Source of the DNA: an uncultured Mediterranea sp.
Lineage (GTDB): Bacteria > Bacteroidota > Bacteroidia > Bacteroidales > Bacteroidaceae
DNA: 64,000 bases
Direction of reading: 5' to 3'
NCBI GenBank assembly: GCA_945641355.1
Contig: CALZEQ010000006.1
Span: 1 to 64,000 of the forward strand
Part shown: positions 50,568 to 60,545 of the stretch, piece by piece
Numbering within the stretch: the stretch's first letter is position 1
How the letters are laid out: the number at the start of each line of letters is the position of its first letter
The notes under the pieces: model-generated
The model's input: only the letters and a program-made list of their open reading frames with translations
Told to the model about the DNA's origin: nothing
Database searches by the model: none
Position numbers and translations under genes: made by a program

Positions 50568-51104
50568 TCATTCCACAAACATTTCATCATCACACCATCG
50601 GGTAGGATTACTTTTGATATAGTTCGAAATTTCATCAAACGAACGTTGTGAACGTATGATGTGTTCGTAATAGTTCCTTTGCCATAAACGCCTTCCAATA
50701 GTAGGCCATATTCCTTTCTTGGCTTGACGATAGTATTCATTCGTGGTCATGGTCTTGAACCATTGTATGATTGTTGACAATGAAATGGCAGTGGATGTAT
50801 TTGGGCGGACACATAGGTCCGCCCCTACAGAATCATTATCTAGATAGATGATGCAATGAAAGTGGTTCGGCATTATCACATAGTCGAGGCCTTGGATGGA
50901 AGGAAATTTATGCTCCAGTTCCAAATACCATCTTTCTACCATCCTGCCCACGTCATTCATCTGCATCTCATCATCTACAATCTTCCCGAACAGGCACTGC
51001 TTGTCACTTGTGCAGATTGTTACGAAATACAATCCTTCTGATGAATAGTCGTAGCCATCCAGACGAAGGGTGTGGCGATGGTGAATGTCGGGATTGTACG
51101 CCAT
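50568..51104 (-). CDS. REP-associated tyrosine transposase (RAYT, Y1/HUH)
   Basis: The 178-aa single-domain HUH endonuclease starts at YNPDIHHRHTLRLDGYDY, then has the histidine pair in MPNHFHCI near 76-83 and the catalytic Tyr region WQRNYYEHIIRS. Such proteins cut and join single-stranded REP palindromes. The gene contains an in-frame REP (50803-50828) that encodes VGADLCVRP, making an internal loop. The start at 51102-51104 lies 12 bp after the thiC stop; a longer start at 51179 would overlap thiC. The thiamine operon is probably still transcribed through it. Confidence 0.88.
   Translation of the reverse strand: MAYNPDIHHRHTLRLDGYDYSSEGLYFVTICTSDKQCLFGKIVDDEMQMNDVGRMVERWYLELEHKFPSIQGLDYVIMPNHFHCIIYLDNDSVGADLCVRPNTSTAISLSTIIQWFKTMTTNEYYRQAKKGIWPTIGRRLWQRNYYEHIIRSQRSFDEISNYIKSNPTRWCDDEMFVE
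50803..50828. repeat. REP palindrome inside the RAYT gene
   Basis: A full inverted copy of the 26-nt REP (GGGCGGA, CACATAGG, TCCGCCC, CTAC). It keeps the transposase frame open and encodes residues around VGADLCVRP in a region that is normally a short loop. Confidence 0.92.
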
Positions 51105-51115
51105 TGCTCCTGCTT

Positions 51116-52822
<1,707 letters not shown>

Positions 52823-52849
52823 CTAAAAATGTTATCGAATTTGTTAGCT

Positions 52850-52925
52850 GTAGGGGCAGATCTACGTGTCTGCCCTGACAAGTTGGCTATCGGTGTTTGG
52901 GGCGGACACATAGGTCCGCCCCTAC
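52850..52925. repeat. pair of inverted REP elements (BIME-like)
   Basis: A REP with arms GGGCAGA/TCTGCCC (52850-52875) and an inverted REP with GGGCGGA/TCCGCCC (52900-52925) lie 24 bp apart in the thiG-thiC spacer. They could fold into one long structure in the operon mRNA. Confidence 0.88.
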
Positions 52926-52954
52926 AACGACCGGACCAACAGGTTGCTGCTCTG

Positions 52955-53734
52955 TTAAATCTCATTCAAGAATGCTGTCAGGGGCGAGCTTGCTTCGGCC
53001 ACCAGGTTGTCGGCCTGTGTGCCCAGTCCGGCTTCGTAGGCCATGCGTCCGGCCTCTACGGCCTGCTTGAAGGCTGTGGCCATGGCTACGGGGTTGCCTG
53101 CTACGGCGATGGCCGTATTGACCAGACAGGCTGATGCGCCCATCTCCATGGCTTCGGCGGCGTGGCTGGGTGCTCCGATGCCGGCATCGACCACCACCGG
53201 GATGTTGGCCTGTTCGATGATGATGCGCAGGAAGTCGCGCGTCTGCAGTCCCTTGTTGGTGCCGATGGGTGCGCCCAGGGGCATGACGGTGGCGGCTCCG
53301 GCCTCCTCCAGGTGCTTGCACAGGGTGGGGTCGGCCTGGCAGTAGGGGAGGACGACAAAGCCCAGCTTGACCAGCTGTTCGGTTGCCTTCAGCGTCTCTA
53401 CCGAGTCGGGCAGCAGGTAGCGGGGGTCGGGATGGATTTCCAGTTTCAGCCAGTTGGTGCCGAAGGCCTCGCGTGCCATCTGTGCGGCAAACACGGCCTC
53501 TTCGGCAGTGCGCACGCCGCTGGTGTTGGGCAGCAGCTGGATGTGCGGGTGCTGGATGTGGCGCAGCATGTCGTCCTCGCGGTCGTCCAGTTCGATGCGT
53601 TTCATGGCGACGGTCACCATTTCGGTGCCGCTGGCCAGGATGGACTGTTCCATGAGGTCGTTTGAGTTGAATTTTCCTGTTCCCAGGAAGAGGCGTGAGT
53701 TGAATTCACGCCCCGCGATAATCAGTTTGTCCAT
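52955..53734 (-). CDS. thiG: thiazole synthase
   Basis: ThiG forms the thiazole phosphate ring from deoxyxylulose 5-phosphate, ThiS thiocarboxylate and dehydroglycine. The 259-aa TIM barrel starts [20 protein letters not shown]. The imine-forming Lys is in WLKLEIHPD near residue 97. GAPIGTNKG and [18 protein letters not shown] are the phosphate-binding loops. A longer reading to 54058 runs through thiE in another frame and is rejected. It follows thiE by 38 bp. Confidence 0.96.
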   Translation of the reverse strand: MDKLIIAGREFNSRLFLGTGKFNSNDLMEQSILASGTEMVTVAMKRIELDDREDDMLRHIQHPHIQLLPNTSGVRTAEEAVFAAQMAREAFGTNWLKLEIHPDPRYLLPDSVETLKATEQLVKLGFVVLPYCQADPTLCKHLEEAGAATVMPLGAPIGTNKGLQTRDFLRIIIEQANIPVVVDAGIGAPSHAAEAMEMGASACLVNTAIAVAGNPVAMATAFKQAVEAGRMAYEAGLGTQADNLVAEASSPLTAFLNEI

Positions 53735-53772
53735 TTCTTTATCTCTTATTATATTATATTCAAGTTTCAGTT

Positions 53773-54423
53773 TTACTCGTAGCTTTTGGGCGGAAAATGC
53801 TCCGCCCCTACAGCTCTCACTATCTCCCTCATCTCTTCCACCGGATTCTCGGCCCGCAGTACGGTTCCCGACACGGCAATGCCGCTGACGCCCGTCTGCA
53901 TCAGGGCGGGGATGTCTGTGCGGGTGATTCCTCCGATGGCTACGATGGGCAGGTGGATGTCGGCAGCCTTCATCTGCCTGACGATGGCTGCATAGCCCTC
54001 CAGTCCCAGTATCGGGCTGAGGTTCTTCTTGGTTGTAGTGTAGCGGAAGGGGCCGCACCCGATGTAGTCGGCTCCGGCTTCGTAGAGGCGCTTCACGTCG
54101 TCAAAGGTGTTGGCTGTGCCTCCGATGATGAATGGGCTTCCCAGCAGGCGCCTTGCCTCCTCTACCGGCATGTCGTTCTTGCCTAAGTGGACGCCGTCGG
54201 CCTGCAGCCGGCGCACCAGTTCCACCTGGTCGTCAATCAGGAAGGTGGCGTGATAGTGGCGGCAGAGCTGCTGCACCTCGCGGGCTATGGGCTCTATGTC
54301 GGCGACAGGGGTCTCCTTCATGCGCAGCTGTATCCAGCGGCATCCTCCCTCCAGCGCCAGTCGGGCAGAGTCGACGTACGAGCAGTGCGCTGTGTAGTGT
54401 GTGATAAACTGTACCTCGCCCAT
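53773..54423 (-). CDS. thiE: thiamine phosphate synthase
   Basis: ThiE couples HMP diphosphate with thiazole phosphate to thiamine monophosphate. The 216-aa TIM barrel has [57 protein letters not shown] and IVAIGGI, all typical of ThiE. The last dozen residues ([12 protein letters not shown]) are encoded by a REP palindrome and one heptamer, so the native C-terminus was probably replaced when the repeat arrived. The start at 54421-54423 follows the thiS stop by 4 bp. Confidence 0.93.
   Translation of the reverse strand: MGEVQFITHYTAHCSYVDSARLALEGGCRWIQLRMKETPVADIEPIAREVQQLCRHYHATFLIDDQVELVRRLQADGVHLGKNDMPVEEARRLLGSPFIIGGTANTFDDVKRLYEAGADYIGCGPFRYTTTKKNLSPILGLEGYAAIVRQMKAADIHLPIVAIGGITRTDIPALMQTGVSGIAVSGTVLRAENPVEEMREIVRAVGAEHFPPKSYE
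53788..53811. repeat. short REP palindrome at the thiE 3' end
   Basis: GGGCGGA and TCCGCCC around a 6-nt AAATGC loop, plus CTAC, lie wholly within the coding sequence of thiE, followed by a heptamer-like CTCGTAG at 53777-53783. Confidence 0.85.
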
Positions 54424-54427
54424 CTGG

Positions 54428-54625
54428 TTATCCTCCGCAGGCTGCTTTGATGATGACGATGGCAAGCCCTTCGGAGAGGGCATGGTCACTCCATTCGGTA
54501 CGTGGAATCATGCGGTTGTTTACAGCCATGGCCACTCCTTGTGGGGGTAGTCCTAATTGTTGGGCCAGCTGGGCCAGTGTGGACGCTTCGGTCTCCACCT
54601 CTTTGTTGTTGACGGTCAGTTTCAT
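54428..54625 (-). CDS. thiS: sulfur carrier protein ThiS
   Basis: The 65-aa ubiquitin-like protein carries sulfur as a C-terminal thiocarboxylate for thiazole synthesis. It starts MKLTVNNKEVETEAS, has VAMAVNNRMIPR, and ends in the required Gly-Gly (KAACGG). It is activated by ThiF and used by ThiG, both in the operon. It is the first gene after the TPP riboswitch. Confidence 0.96.
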   Translation of the reverse strand: MKLTVNNKEVETEASTLAQLAQQLGLPPQGVAMAVNNRMIPRTEWSDHALSEGLAIVIIKAACGG

Positions 54626-54705
54626 GTTTCAGTAAATTTTTAAACGTCTTTTTTGTTTTACAAAGAGGATGCCACGCGGTGCGGTGTGGGTGTGTGCGAT
54701 GAAAA

Positions 54706-54788
54706 AAGCCTATCCAATTCCTACGGCAGTACTAACTGCATCAGGTTCGAGGGTATAATCTCAGCCCGCCAATGGGCACCCCTTTGTA
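54706..54788 (-). promoter_or_regulatory. TPP riboswitch (THI element)
   Basis: Read on the minus strand, the conserved parts appear in order: GGGGTGCC (54775-54782), CTGAGA (54758-54763), ACCCTCGAACCTGATGCAG (about 54737-54755) and the TTAGTACTGCCGTAGGAA side ending near 54710. These are the TPP aptamer consensus segments. It controls the thiamine operon by TPP; no strong terminator is visible downstream, so control of translation initiation is likely. Confidence 0.93.
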
Positions 54789-54794
54789 TGGGCG

Positions 54795-54802
54795 CAAAGG
54801 TA
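54795..54802 (-). promoter_or_regulatory. -7 box of the thiamine operon
   Basis: TACCTTTG on the minus strand, so transcription starts near 54788 at the edge of the aptamer. Confidence 0.7.
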
Positions 54803-54860
54803 GGCAATTCGTTGGATATTCGCTACAGTATGGGTCGATTTTTTTTTTGCGCGGTCCGCT

Positions 54861-55691
54861 TCACAGCCGCTGCTTCCACACGAAGGCTCCGGGGCCGAAG
54901 TCGGTGTCGGGCAGGGAGGCACCGGCGGCAAAGAGTCCGTAGACCGACGAACCCGAACCGCTCATCGAGGCGTACAGGGCTCCCTGTCGGTACAGCTCTT
55001 CCTTGATGCGGGCGATGGCCGGGAACTGCGGGAAGACGCTCTCCTCGAAGTCGTTGACCATGCGTCCACGCCATTGCTCTACGGGCAACTTGGCCAGCTG
55101 CAGCAGCGGACAGGCCGGGCGGTGCGGACGGATGTGCGCGAAGGCGTCGCGCGTGGAGACGAAGATGTCGGGCTTGACCAGCAGCAGCTGGTAGCCGGCC
55201 AGCGACAGCTGTGTGGGGGTGAAGATGTTGCCGATGCCCTCGGCATAGGTGGGTCTGTTCTTGATGAAGAAGGCGCAGTCGGCTCCCAGCCGGGCGGCGT
55301 AGGCCTCCAGCTGTTCGTCGGTGAGGTGCAGCGAGGCGTAGTCGTTGAGCATCTTCAGCATGAAGGCTGCGTCGGCCGAGCCGCCTCCCAGTCCGGCTCC
55401 TGAGGGGATGTGCTTGAACAGGTGGATGTGTACGGCCGGCAGCTGATGGTCGGCTGCCAGCAGGCGGTAGGCCTTGACCACCAGGTTGCTTTCGGCGTCG
55501 CCGGCTATCTCCAGTCCCTGCTGGTGCAGTCGGCAGGTTTCGCCGGGAGCTGCGTCGGTGAGCGGTGTCAGTTCCAGCGCATCCTCCAGCCGGATGGGGT
55601 AGAAGAGGGTCTCCAGGTTGTGGTAGCCGTCCGGGCGACGTTCGGTGATGTTCAGGCCCAGATTGATTTTGGCGTTGGGAAATGTGAGCAT
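54861..55691 (-). CDS. ispE: 4-diphosphocytidyl-2-C-methyl-D-erythritol kinase
   Basis: This GHMP kinase acts in the MEP pathway of isoprenoid synthesis. The 276-aa protein has [10 protein letters not shown] near the start (catalytic Lys), the ATP loop [15 protein letters not shown] at 96-110, the ADCAFF motif with the catalytic Asp, and [11 protein letters not shown] near the C-terminus. The start at 55689-55691 matches the family; a longer start at 55802 would include the promoter. It precedes the thiamine operon by about 60 bp but has its own promoter and is probably a separate unit. Confidence 0.95.
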   Translation of the reverse strand: MLTFPNAKINLGLNITERRPDGYHNLETLFYPIRLEDALELTPLTDAAPGETCRLHQQGLEIAGDAESNLVVKAYRLLAADHQLPAVHIHLFKHIPSGAGLGGGSADAAFMLKMLNDYASLHLTDEQLEAYAARLGADCAFFIKNRPTYAEGIGNIFTPTQLSLAGYQLLLVKPDIFVSTRDAFAHIRPHRPACPLLQLAKLPVEQWRGRMVNDFEESVFPQFPAIARIKEELYRQGALYASMSGSGSSVYGLFAAGASLPDTDFGPGAFVWKQRL

Positions 55692-55738
55692 GGCAATCTT
55701 TTTCTTTTTTCTGTGAATCCTTTTTTTTTGACCGGATG

Positions 55739-55769
55739 CAAATGTACGCAAAGTTTGCCACTTGCCAAC
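55739..55769 (-). promoter_or_regulatory. ispE promoter
   Basis: TACATTTG (minus, 55739-55746) with a GTTG -33 element (55766-55769) after 19 bp. It gives a leader of about 40 nt. Confidence 0.68.
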
Positions 55770-55805
55770 GGCTTTGCTTGAAAAAAGCGTTTGCACGGCC
55801 ATTCG

Positions 55806-55857
55806 TCACTTGTAGCTGAAATCCTTTTTGACAACATGACAACGTGACAATCATGAC
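55806..55857. repeat. partial composite repeat (heptamer plus octamers)
   Basis: CTTGTAGCTGAAATCCTTTTT is followed by octamers TGACAACA, TGACAACG and TGACAATC (55829-55852) and ATGAC. The same order recurs at 57742-57789 and 60636-60683. Confidence 0.85.
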
Positions 55858-55920
55858 TGTCATTGCGGGGGGGGTGGGAAAAACTTTTCATGCGCACATG
55901 AAAGTTCTTCATTTTTGCAC

Positions 55921-55928
55921 TATCTTTG
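55921..55928 (+). promoter_or_regulatory. -7 box of dnaB
   Basis: TATCTTTG, 50 bp before the dnaB ATG. A G8 run lies at 55867-55874 further upstream. No clear -33 element. Confidence 0.6.
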
Positions 55929-55978
55929 CCATCCCAAACGGCCCCGACGTGGGGCCTGCGGACAGAAAACAGCAGATT

Positions 55979-57538
55979 ATGGCAGAACAAAGAAGAACAA
56001 CACGTGTCCCGAAAGTGAAAGGTACACAGCCGGTTACCGACTACGGACGCATCCAGCCCCAGGCACCCGACCTGGAGGAGGCCGTGCTGGGCGCACTGAT
56101 GATAGAGAAGGACGCCTACTCGCTGGTCAGCGAGATACTGCGCCCCGAATCGTTCTACGAGCATCGGCACCAGCTGATTTATGCGGCCATCACCGACCTG
56201 GCCATCAACCAGAAGCCGGTGGACATACTTACCGTGAAGGAGCAGCTCGCCAAGCGGGGCGAGCTGGACGAGGTGGGCGGCCCCTTCTACATCACGCAGC
56301 TCAGCGGCAAGGTGGCCTCGTCGGCCCACATCGAGTACCACGCCCGCATCATCGCGCAGAAGGCGCTGGCCCGCGAGCTCATCACCTTCACCAGCCAGAT
56401 ACAGAGCAAGGCGTTCGACGAAACCATGGACGTGGACGACCTGATGCAGGAGGCCGAAGGTAAGCTGTTCGAGATTTCGCAGCAGAACATGAAGAAGGAC
56501 TATACGCAGATCAATCCCGTCATCTCCGAGGCCTATCAGCTGATGACCAAGGCGGCGGCACGTACCGACGGTCTGAGCGGACTGGAGAGCGGATTCACCA
56601 AGCTGGACAAGATGACCTCGGGCTGGCAGAACTCCGACCTCATCATCATCGCTGCCCGTCCGGCCATGGGAAAGACGGCCTTCGTGCTCTCCATGGCCAA
56701 GAACATTGCCGTGAACTACCACAACCCCGTAGCCCTCTTCTCGTTGGAAATGAGCAACGTGCAGCTGGTCAACCGCTTGATATCCAACGTGTGCGAGATT
56801 CCGAGCGAGAAGATAAAGAGCGGACAGCTGGCCGACTACGAGTGGCAGCAGCTGGACTACAAGCTGCGCGACCTCATCGACGCGCCCCTCTATGTGGACG
56901 ACACCCCCTCGCTCTCGGTGTTCGAACTGCGCACCAAGGCTCGCCGGCTGGTGCGCGAGCACGGCGTGAAGGTCATCATCATAGACTACCTGCAGCTGAT
57001 GAACGCCAGCGGCATGAGCTTCGGAAGCCGCCAGGAGGAGGTGAGCACCATCTCGCGTTCGCTCAAGGGGCTGGCCAAGGAGCTGAACATCCCCATCATC
57101 GCCCTGTCGCAGCTGAACCGTGGCGTGGAGAACCGTGAGGGCGCCGACGGCAAGCGGCCGCAGCTGAGCGACCTGCGCGAGTCGGGTGCCATTGAGCAGG
57201 ATGCCGACATGGTGTGCTTCATCCACCGCCCCGAGTACTACAAGATATACGAGCTGGACGGAAAGGACATGCGCGGTATGGCCGAAATCATCATTGCCAA
57301 GCACCGCAACGGTGCCGTGGGCGACGTGACACTGCGCTTCATCGGCCAGTACACCCGCTTCCAGAATCCCGAGGACGACCTCATCATCCCGCCGCCCACC
57401 GACGGAGGAGGCTACATGGTGGGTTCGGGCATGAACGCCCCCATCGGCAGCACGGCCGCTCCGCCGCCCCCTGCGCCGACGGACTATCCCATGGACAACC
57501 CCTTCGGCTCGGCCGACAACGGGGCTCCCCCCTTCTGA
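55979..57538 (+). CDS. dnaB: replicative DNA helicase
   Basis: DnaB is the ring helicase that opens the fork and binds primase. The 519-aa protein has the N-terminal DnaB domain (about 25-125), a linker and the RecA-like motor domain: Walker A ARPAMGKTAF near 228-237, Walker B VIIIDYLQLM, the DnaB signature around GVENREGADGKRPQLSDLRESGAIEQDAD, and HRPEYY. The C-terminal tail is glycine/proline-rich (about 465-519), as usual in Bacteroidetes. There is no intein. A longer reading from 55844 is rejected because the promoter lies inside it. Confidence 0.96.
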   Translation: MAEQRRTTRVPKVKGTQPVTDYGRIQPQAPDLEEAVLGALMIEKDAYSLVSEILRPESFYEHRHQLIYAAITDLAINQKPVDILTVKEQLAKRGELDEVGGPFYITQLSGKVASSAHIEYHARIIAQKALARELITFTSQIQSKAFDETMDVDDLMQEAEGKLFEISQQNMKKDYTQINPVISEAYQLMTKAAARTDGLSGLESGFTKLDKMTSGWQNSDLIIIAARPAMGKTAFVLSMAKNIAVNYHNPVALFSLEMSNVQLVNRLISNVCEIPSEKIKSGQLADYEWQQLDYKLRDLIDAPLYVDDTPSLSVFELRTKARRLVREHGVKVIIIDYLQLMNASGMSFGSRQEEVSTISRSLKGLAKELNIPIIALSQLNRGVENREGADGKRPQLSDLRESGAIEQDADMVCFIHRPEYYKIYELDGKDMRGMAEIIIAKHRNGAVGDVTLRFIGQYTRFQNPEDDLIIPPPTDGGGYMVGSGMNAPIGSTAAPPPPAPTDYPMDNPFGSADNGAPPF

Positions 57539-57602
57539 GAAAACGGGGGAGTGATAGAATGCACGCTGCAACGGGGGATGATTGAATGTGCATTACAGAT
57601 CC

Positions 57603-57786
57603 GTAGGGGCGGACCTGTGTGTCCGCCCAACCCACACGCGCAGCATTTCACGCCCTGCGGCATTCAGGGCAGACACATAGGTCTGCCCCTACACGTCACT
57701 CGTAGCTTGTAGCTCGTAGCTCGTAGCTTGTAGCTTGTAGCTCGTAGCTGAAATCCTTTTTGACAACGTGACAACGTGACAATCAT
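57603..57786. repeat. composite BIME: REP pair, 7 heptamers, 3 octamers
   Basis: A REP (57603-57628), a 38-bp spacer, an inverted REP (57667-57692), then CACGTCA and seven heptamers CTYGTAG (57699-57747), CTGAAATCCTTTT, and octamers TGACAACG twice plus TGACAATC (57761-57784). This is the best-preserved example of the composite repeat. It lies in the dnaB-tolC spacer. The rest of the gap has a small CTGTCCG/CGGACAG hairpin near 57827-57844. Confidence 0.88.
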
Positions 57787-57997
57787 GACCGTTAGTGTGT
57801 ACCCCTGCTTGGCACGGTGGCTGTGCTGTCCGATAGCGGACAGTGGAAGTGTTCGTTTTCGGACACCACCCCCGCCGTGGCGTAGCTGTGGGCGTTTGGC
57901 ACATGGTTTGCACCAAGGGAGGCGGACGCATCCGTGCGCCTTTTTGTAACCAACGGTGAACTTTTTTTTTTGAACCAAACGATTTTTCTGAACGAAT

Positions 57998-59497
57998 ATG
58001 AAACACTACTTCTTCATTCTGGCGGCCGGGCTGCTCACGATGCCCCTGGCCTCGCAGGCACAGGACGGCGGCGTGCCCGCCACCACCGAACGGGCCATTA
58101 CCCTGCCCGAAGCCATTGCCCTGGCACGCACGCAGTCGGTCGACGCTGCCGTGGCCCTGAACGAACTCCGCACGGCCTACTGGGAGTACCGCACCTTCCG
58201 CGCCGAGCTGCTGCCCGAGGTCAACTTCACCGGCACGCTGCCCAACTACCTGAAGTCGTACAGCGCCTATCAGAACTCCGACGGCTCCTACTCCTTCGTG
58301 CGCAACAACACGATGGGCCTCTCCGGCCAGCTCTCCATCGACCAGAGCATCTGGCTGACGGGCGGCAAGCTGTCGCTCACCTCGTCGCTCGACTACCTCA
58401 AGCAGCTGGGCAGCAACGGCTACAAGCAGTACATGTCCGTGCCCGTCAGCCTGCAGCTGACGCAGCCCATCTTCGGTGTCAACACCCTGAAGTGGGACCG
58501 CCGCATCGAGCCTGTACGCTACGCCGAGGCCAAGGCCGACTTCATCACGGCCACCGAAGAGGTGACCATGAAGACCATCACCTACTTCTTCAACCTGCTG
58601 CTAGCCAAGGAGACGCTGGCCACCGCCCGCCAGAACAAGGAGAACTCCGACCGCCTCTACGAGGTGGCGAAGGCCAAGCGCAAGATGGGGCAGATTTCGG
58701 AAAACGACCTGCTGCAGCTGAAGCTGAACGCGCTGCAGGGACAGGCGGACGTCACCGCTGCCGAAAGCAGCCTCAATGCCTACATGTTCCAGCTGCGCTC
58801 GTTTCTGGGCGTCTCCGAGCAAGAGACCCTCAACCCCGTGCTGCCCACCACGTGCCCCGACGTCAGCATCGAGTACCCCAACGTGCTGCAGAAGGCGCTG
58901 GAGCGCAACGCCTTCTCGCAGAACATACGCCGCCGCCAGCTGGAGGCCGACTACAGCGTGGCCACGGCCCGAGGCAACCTGCGCAGCATCGACCTCTTTG
59001 CCAGCGTGGGCTATACGGGGCAGAACCACACCCTCTCGGCGGCCTACAAGGACCTGATGGACAACCAGGTGGTGCAGGTGGGGGTGAAGATTCCCATCCT
59101 GGACTGGGGCAAGCGGCGCGGACAGGTGCGCGTGGCCAAGAGCAACCGCGAGGTGGTGCTCTCGCAGATACGGCAGGAGCAGATGGACTTCAACCAGAAC
59201 ATCTTCCTGCTGGTGGCCAACTTCAACAACCAGGCGCAGCAGTTGGGCATTGCCGAGGAGGCCGACCTCATTGCCGAACGACGCTACAAGACCAGCGTGG
59301 AGACCTTCATGATAGGCAAAATCTCTACACTCGACCTGAACGACGCGCAGAACTCGAAGGACGCCGCACGCCAGACGCACATCAAGGAGCTGTACTACTA
59401 CTGGTACTACTTCTACCAGCTCCGCAGCCTCACGCTGTGGGACTTCGAGCGGAACACCGAGCTGGAGGCCGACTTCGAGGCGGTTGTCAAGGGGTAA
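57998..59497 (+). CDS. TolC-family outer-membrane efflux protein
   Basis: The 499-aa protein is an outer-membrane channel component (OEP family) that connects to an inner-membrane pump through an adaptor. It has a signal peptide (ending LASQAQ) and two OEP repeats, each with long helices and barrel strands (FTGTLPNYL, LFASVGYTGQNHTLS). No adaptor or pump gene lies next to it, so it may serve distant partners. A heptamer/octamer repeat region lies upstream and no clear promoter was found. Confidence 0.88.
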   Translation: MKHYFFILAAGLLTMPLASQAQDGGVPATTERAITLPEAIALARTQSVDAAVALNELRTAYWEYRTFRAELLPEVNFTGTLPNYLKSYSAYQNSDGSYSFVRNNTMGLSGQLSIDQSIWLTGGKLSLTSSLDYLKQLGSNGYKQYMSVPVSLQLTQPIFGVNTLKWDRRIEPVRYAEAKADFITATEEVTMKTITYFFNLLLAKETLATARQNKENSDRLYEVAKAKRKMGQISENDLLQLKLNALQGQADVTAAESSLNAYMFQLRSFLGVSEQETLNPVLPTTCPDVSIEYPNVLQKALERNAFSQNIRRRQLEADYSVATARGNLRSIDLFASVGYTGQNHTLSAAYKDLMDNQVVQVGVKIPILDWGKRRGQVRVAKSNREVVLSQIRQEQMDFNQNIFLLVANFNNQAQQLGIAEEADLIAERRYKTSVETFMIGKISTLDLNDAQNSKDAARQTHIKELYYYWYYFYQLRSLTLWDFERNTELEADFEAVVKG

Positions 59498-59522
59498 GGT
59501 ACAGCGCGCGAGGGCCGACCGG

Positions 59523-59621
59523 TCAGCCTACCGTGAATCCGAGGGCGGAGAGCAGGGCGGTGAGGGTGGTGAGCGCAATGTTGATGATGACGCTCCATTT
59601 GTTCTTTGTTTCTGGTTTCAT
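59523..59621 (-). CDS. smalltalk-family peptide
   Basis: A 32-aa peptide, MKPETKNKWSVIINIALTTL then TALLSALGFTVG, has a short charged head and a single hydrophobic segment. It matches the tiny smalltalk protein family of Bacteroides by size, KWSxxxNIALT pattern and the ALG-like end. Function unknown; family members usually lie by HU-like genes and BT4734-type genes. It is too short for normal ORF lists. It is the third gene of a minus-strand operon. Confidence 0.72.
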   Translation of the reverse strand: MKPETKNKWSVIINIALTTLTALLSALGFTVG

Positions 59622-59649
59622 ACGCTACAATTTTTTAGTTTTTAAGTTT

Positions 59650-59745
59650 TTAGTTACGAGTTACGTGCGGGCGGGGCATCCATATCCCCAGCAGGGCAAA
59701 GCCGATGGCGGCTGTGAAGGCGGCTACGGAGAGGTGTCGTCTCAT
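59650..59745 (-). CDS. 31-aa hydrophobic peptide
   Basis: The peptide MRRHLSVAAFTAAIGFALLG, then IWMPRPHVTRN, has a basic head and one membrane segment. No family is recognised. It lies 32 bp after the 152-aa gene and 28 bp before the smalltalk gene on the same strand. Its last codons come from heptamer-like sequence (GTAACTCGTAAC). It could also be a non-coding spacer with a chance ORF; its location and membrane-like composition make a real gene more likely than not. Confidence 0.5.
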   Translation of the reverse strand: MRRHLSVAAFTAAIGFALLGIWMPRPHVTRN

Positions 59746-59777
59746 GGCTGCTGATTAGTCGCAGGGAAGGCCAGGGG

Positions 59778-60236
59778 TCAGCCCAGCGGGTTGTCGTCCG
59801 CGCTGCCGTCGCCTCCGCTGCCGCCGCTGCCGCCCGACGAGCCTCCGCTGCCTCCGCCTGCCACGGCTCCTTGTGTGTTGGCGGTGATGTCCACCGTCAC
59901 GACCCCTTCGTCGTCCACGCGATACATGCCTTTGGCGTACATCATGCCGCGCAGGGTGGCGTAGCGCGACTGGCGGTCGTACATCCGTTTCACCTTCAGA
60001 TAGTCGGCTGATGCCGTCTCCTTTCCCTCCTTCAGCCAGCTGCTGATGGCCGAGCTGATGGTGCCGAAGCTGGTGCGCTGGCGCAGCTGGGTCTCGGTCC
60101 AGTTGGTGTTGGGGTTGCACAGCTTGGCGGAATAGCAGGCACCCGTCTTTTTGACCACGCGGGTATAGATGTCCTCGTGTCGGCAGGCGCGGCCCGAGTG
60201 TCGGCCGGTCACCCAGTTTCCAGTAAGTTTACCCAT
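59778..60236 (-). CDS. unknown 152-aa protein with a Gly/Ser tail
   Basis: I do not recognise the family. Residues 1-110 are basic and aromatic (IYTRVVKKTGACYSAKLCNP, TETQLRQRTSFGTISSAISS, YLKVKRMYDRQSRYATLRG), faintly like small phage- or element-encoded Bacteroides proteins that usually stand where an HU-like protein is found. The last 35 residues are glycine/serine-rich and low complexity (GGGSGGSSGGSGGSGGDGS), likely disordered. The ATG at 60234-60236 follows a purine-rich GGGAGAGGAACAACT. A -7 box lies at 60466-60473, giving a leader over 200 nt with a heptamer array. Confidence 0.6.
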   Translation of the reverse strand: MGKLTGNWVTGRHSGRACRHEDIYTRVVKKTGACYSAKLCNPNTNWTETQLRQRTSFGTISSAISSWLKEGKETASADYLKVKRMYDRQSRYATLRGMMYAKGMYRVDDEGVVTVDITANTQGAVAGGGSGGSSGGSGGSGGDGSADDNPLG

Positions 60237-60341
60237 AGTTGTTCCTCTCCCGTCCCGCAGGGGTTGTTTTGACTGCTGCGCGGGGTGGGGACAGAGAGGT
60301 CAGGGATTAACCCGTACAGCAGTTTTTTTTTGATAGGGTCA

Positions 60342-60369
60342 CTCGTAGCTCGTAGCTTGCAGCTCGTAG
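60342..60369. repeat. heptamer array in the leader of the 152-aa gene
   Basis: Four CTYGYAG units in a row. On the leader transcript (minus strand) it is preceded by the -7 box TACCTTTG (60466-60473). Confidence 0.75.
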
Positions 60370-60545
60370 TAGTTCGCAGCCATTCCCCGCGCTGCTCCAC
60401 AGGTGCGTGCAGCACACTGCGGGAGTGTTCGCAGGATGGTAAGGGCGAGGTTCCCTTTTCGCAGACAAAGGTACGGCGGCCCCGTTGCGGTCTAAAATCG
60501 TCGTGCCGAATTTTTTTTTCACCGTGACAAGGTGATTGAACGCAC

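Noticed and set aside
52829-53134. Plus-strand ORF containing GADLRVCPD and GGHIGPPLQR
   Set aside because: These residues come from the REP pair read through in frame, and the rest is antisense to thiG.
53735-54058. N-terminal extension of ThiG
   Set aside because: It reads through thiE in another frame and has no ThiG homology; the conserved MDKLIIAG start is at 53734.
55844-55978. N-terminal extension of DnaB
   Set aside because: The -7 box TATCTTTG lies inside it; the family start MAEQRRTTRVPK is at 55979.
60285-60527. Plus-strand 80-aa ORF
   Set aside because: It runs across a heptamer array and the leader of the opposite gene, has no family match and no ribosome-binding site.
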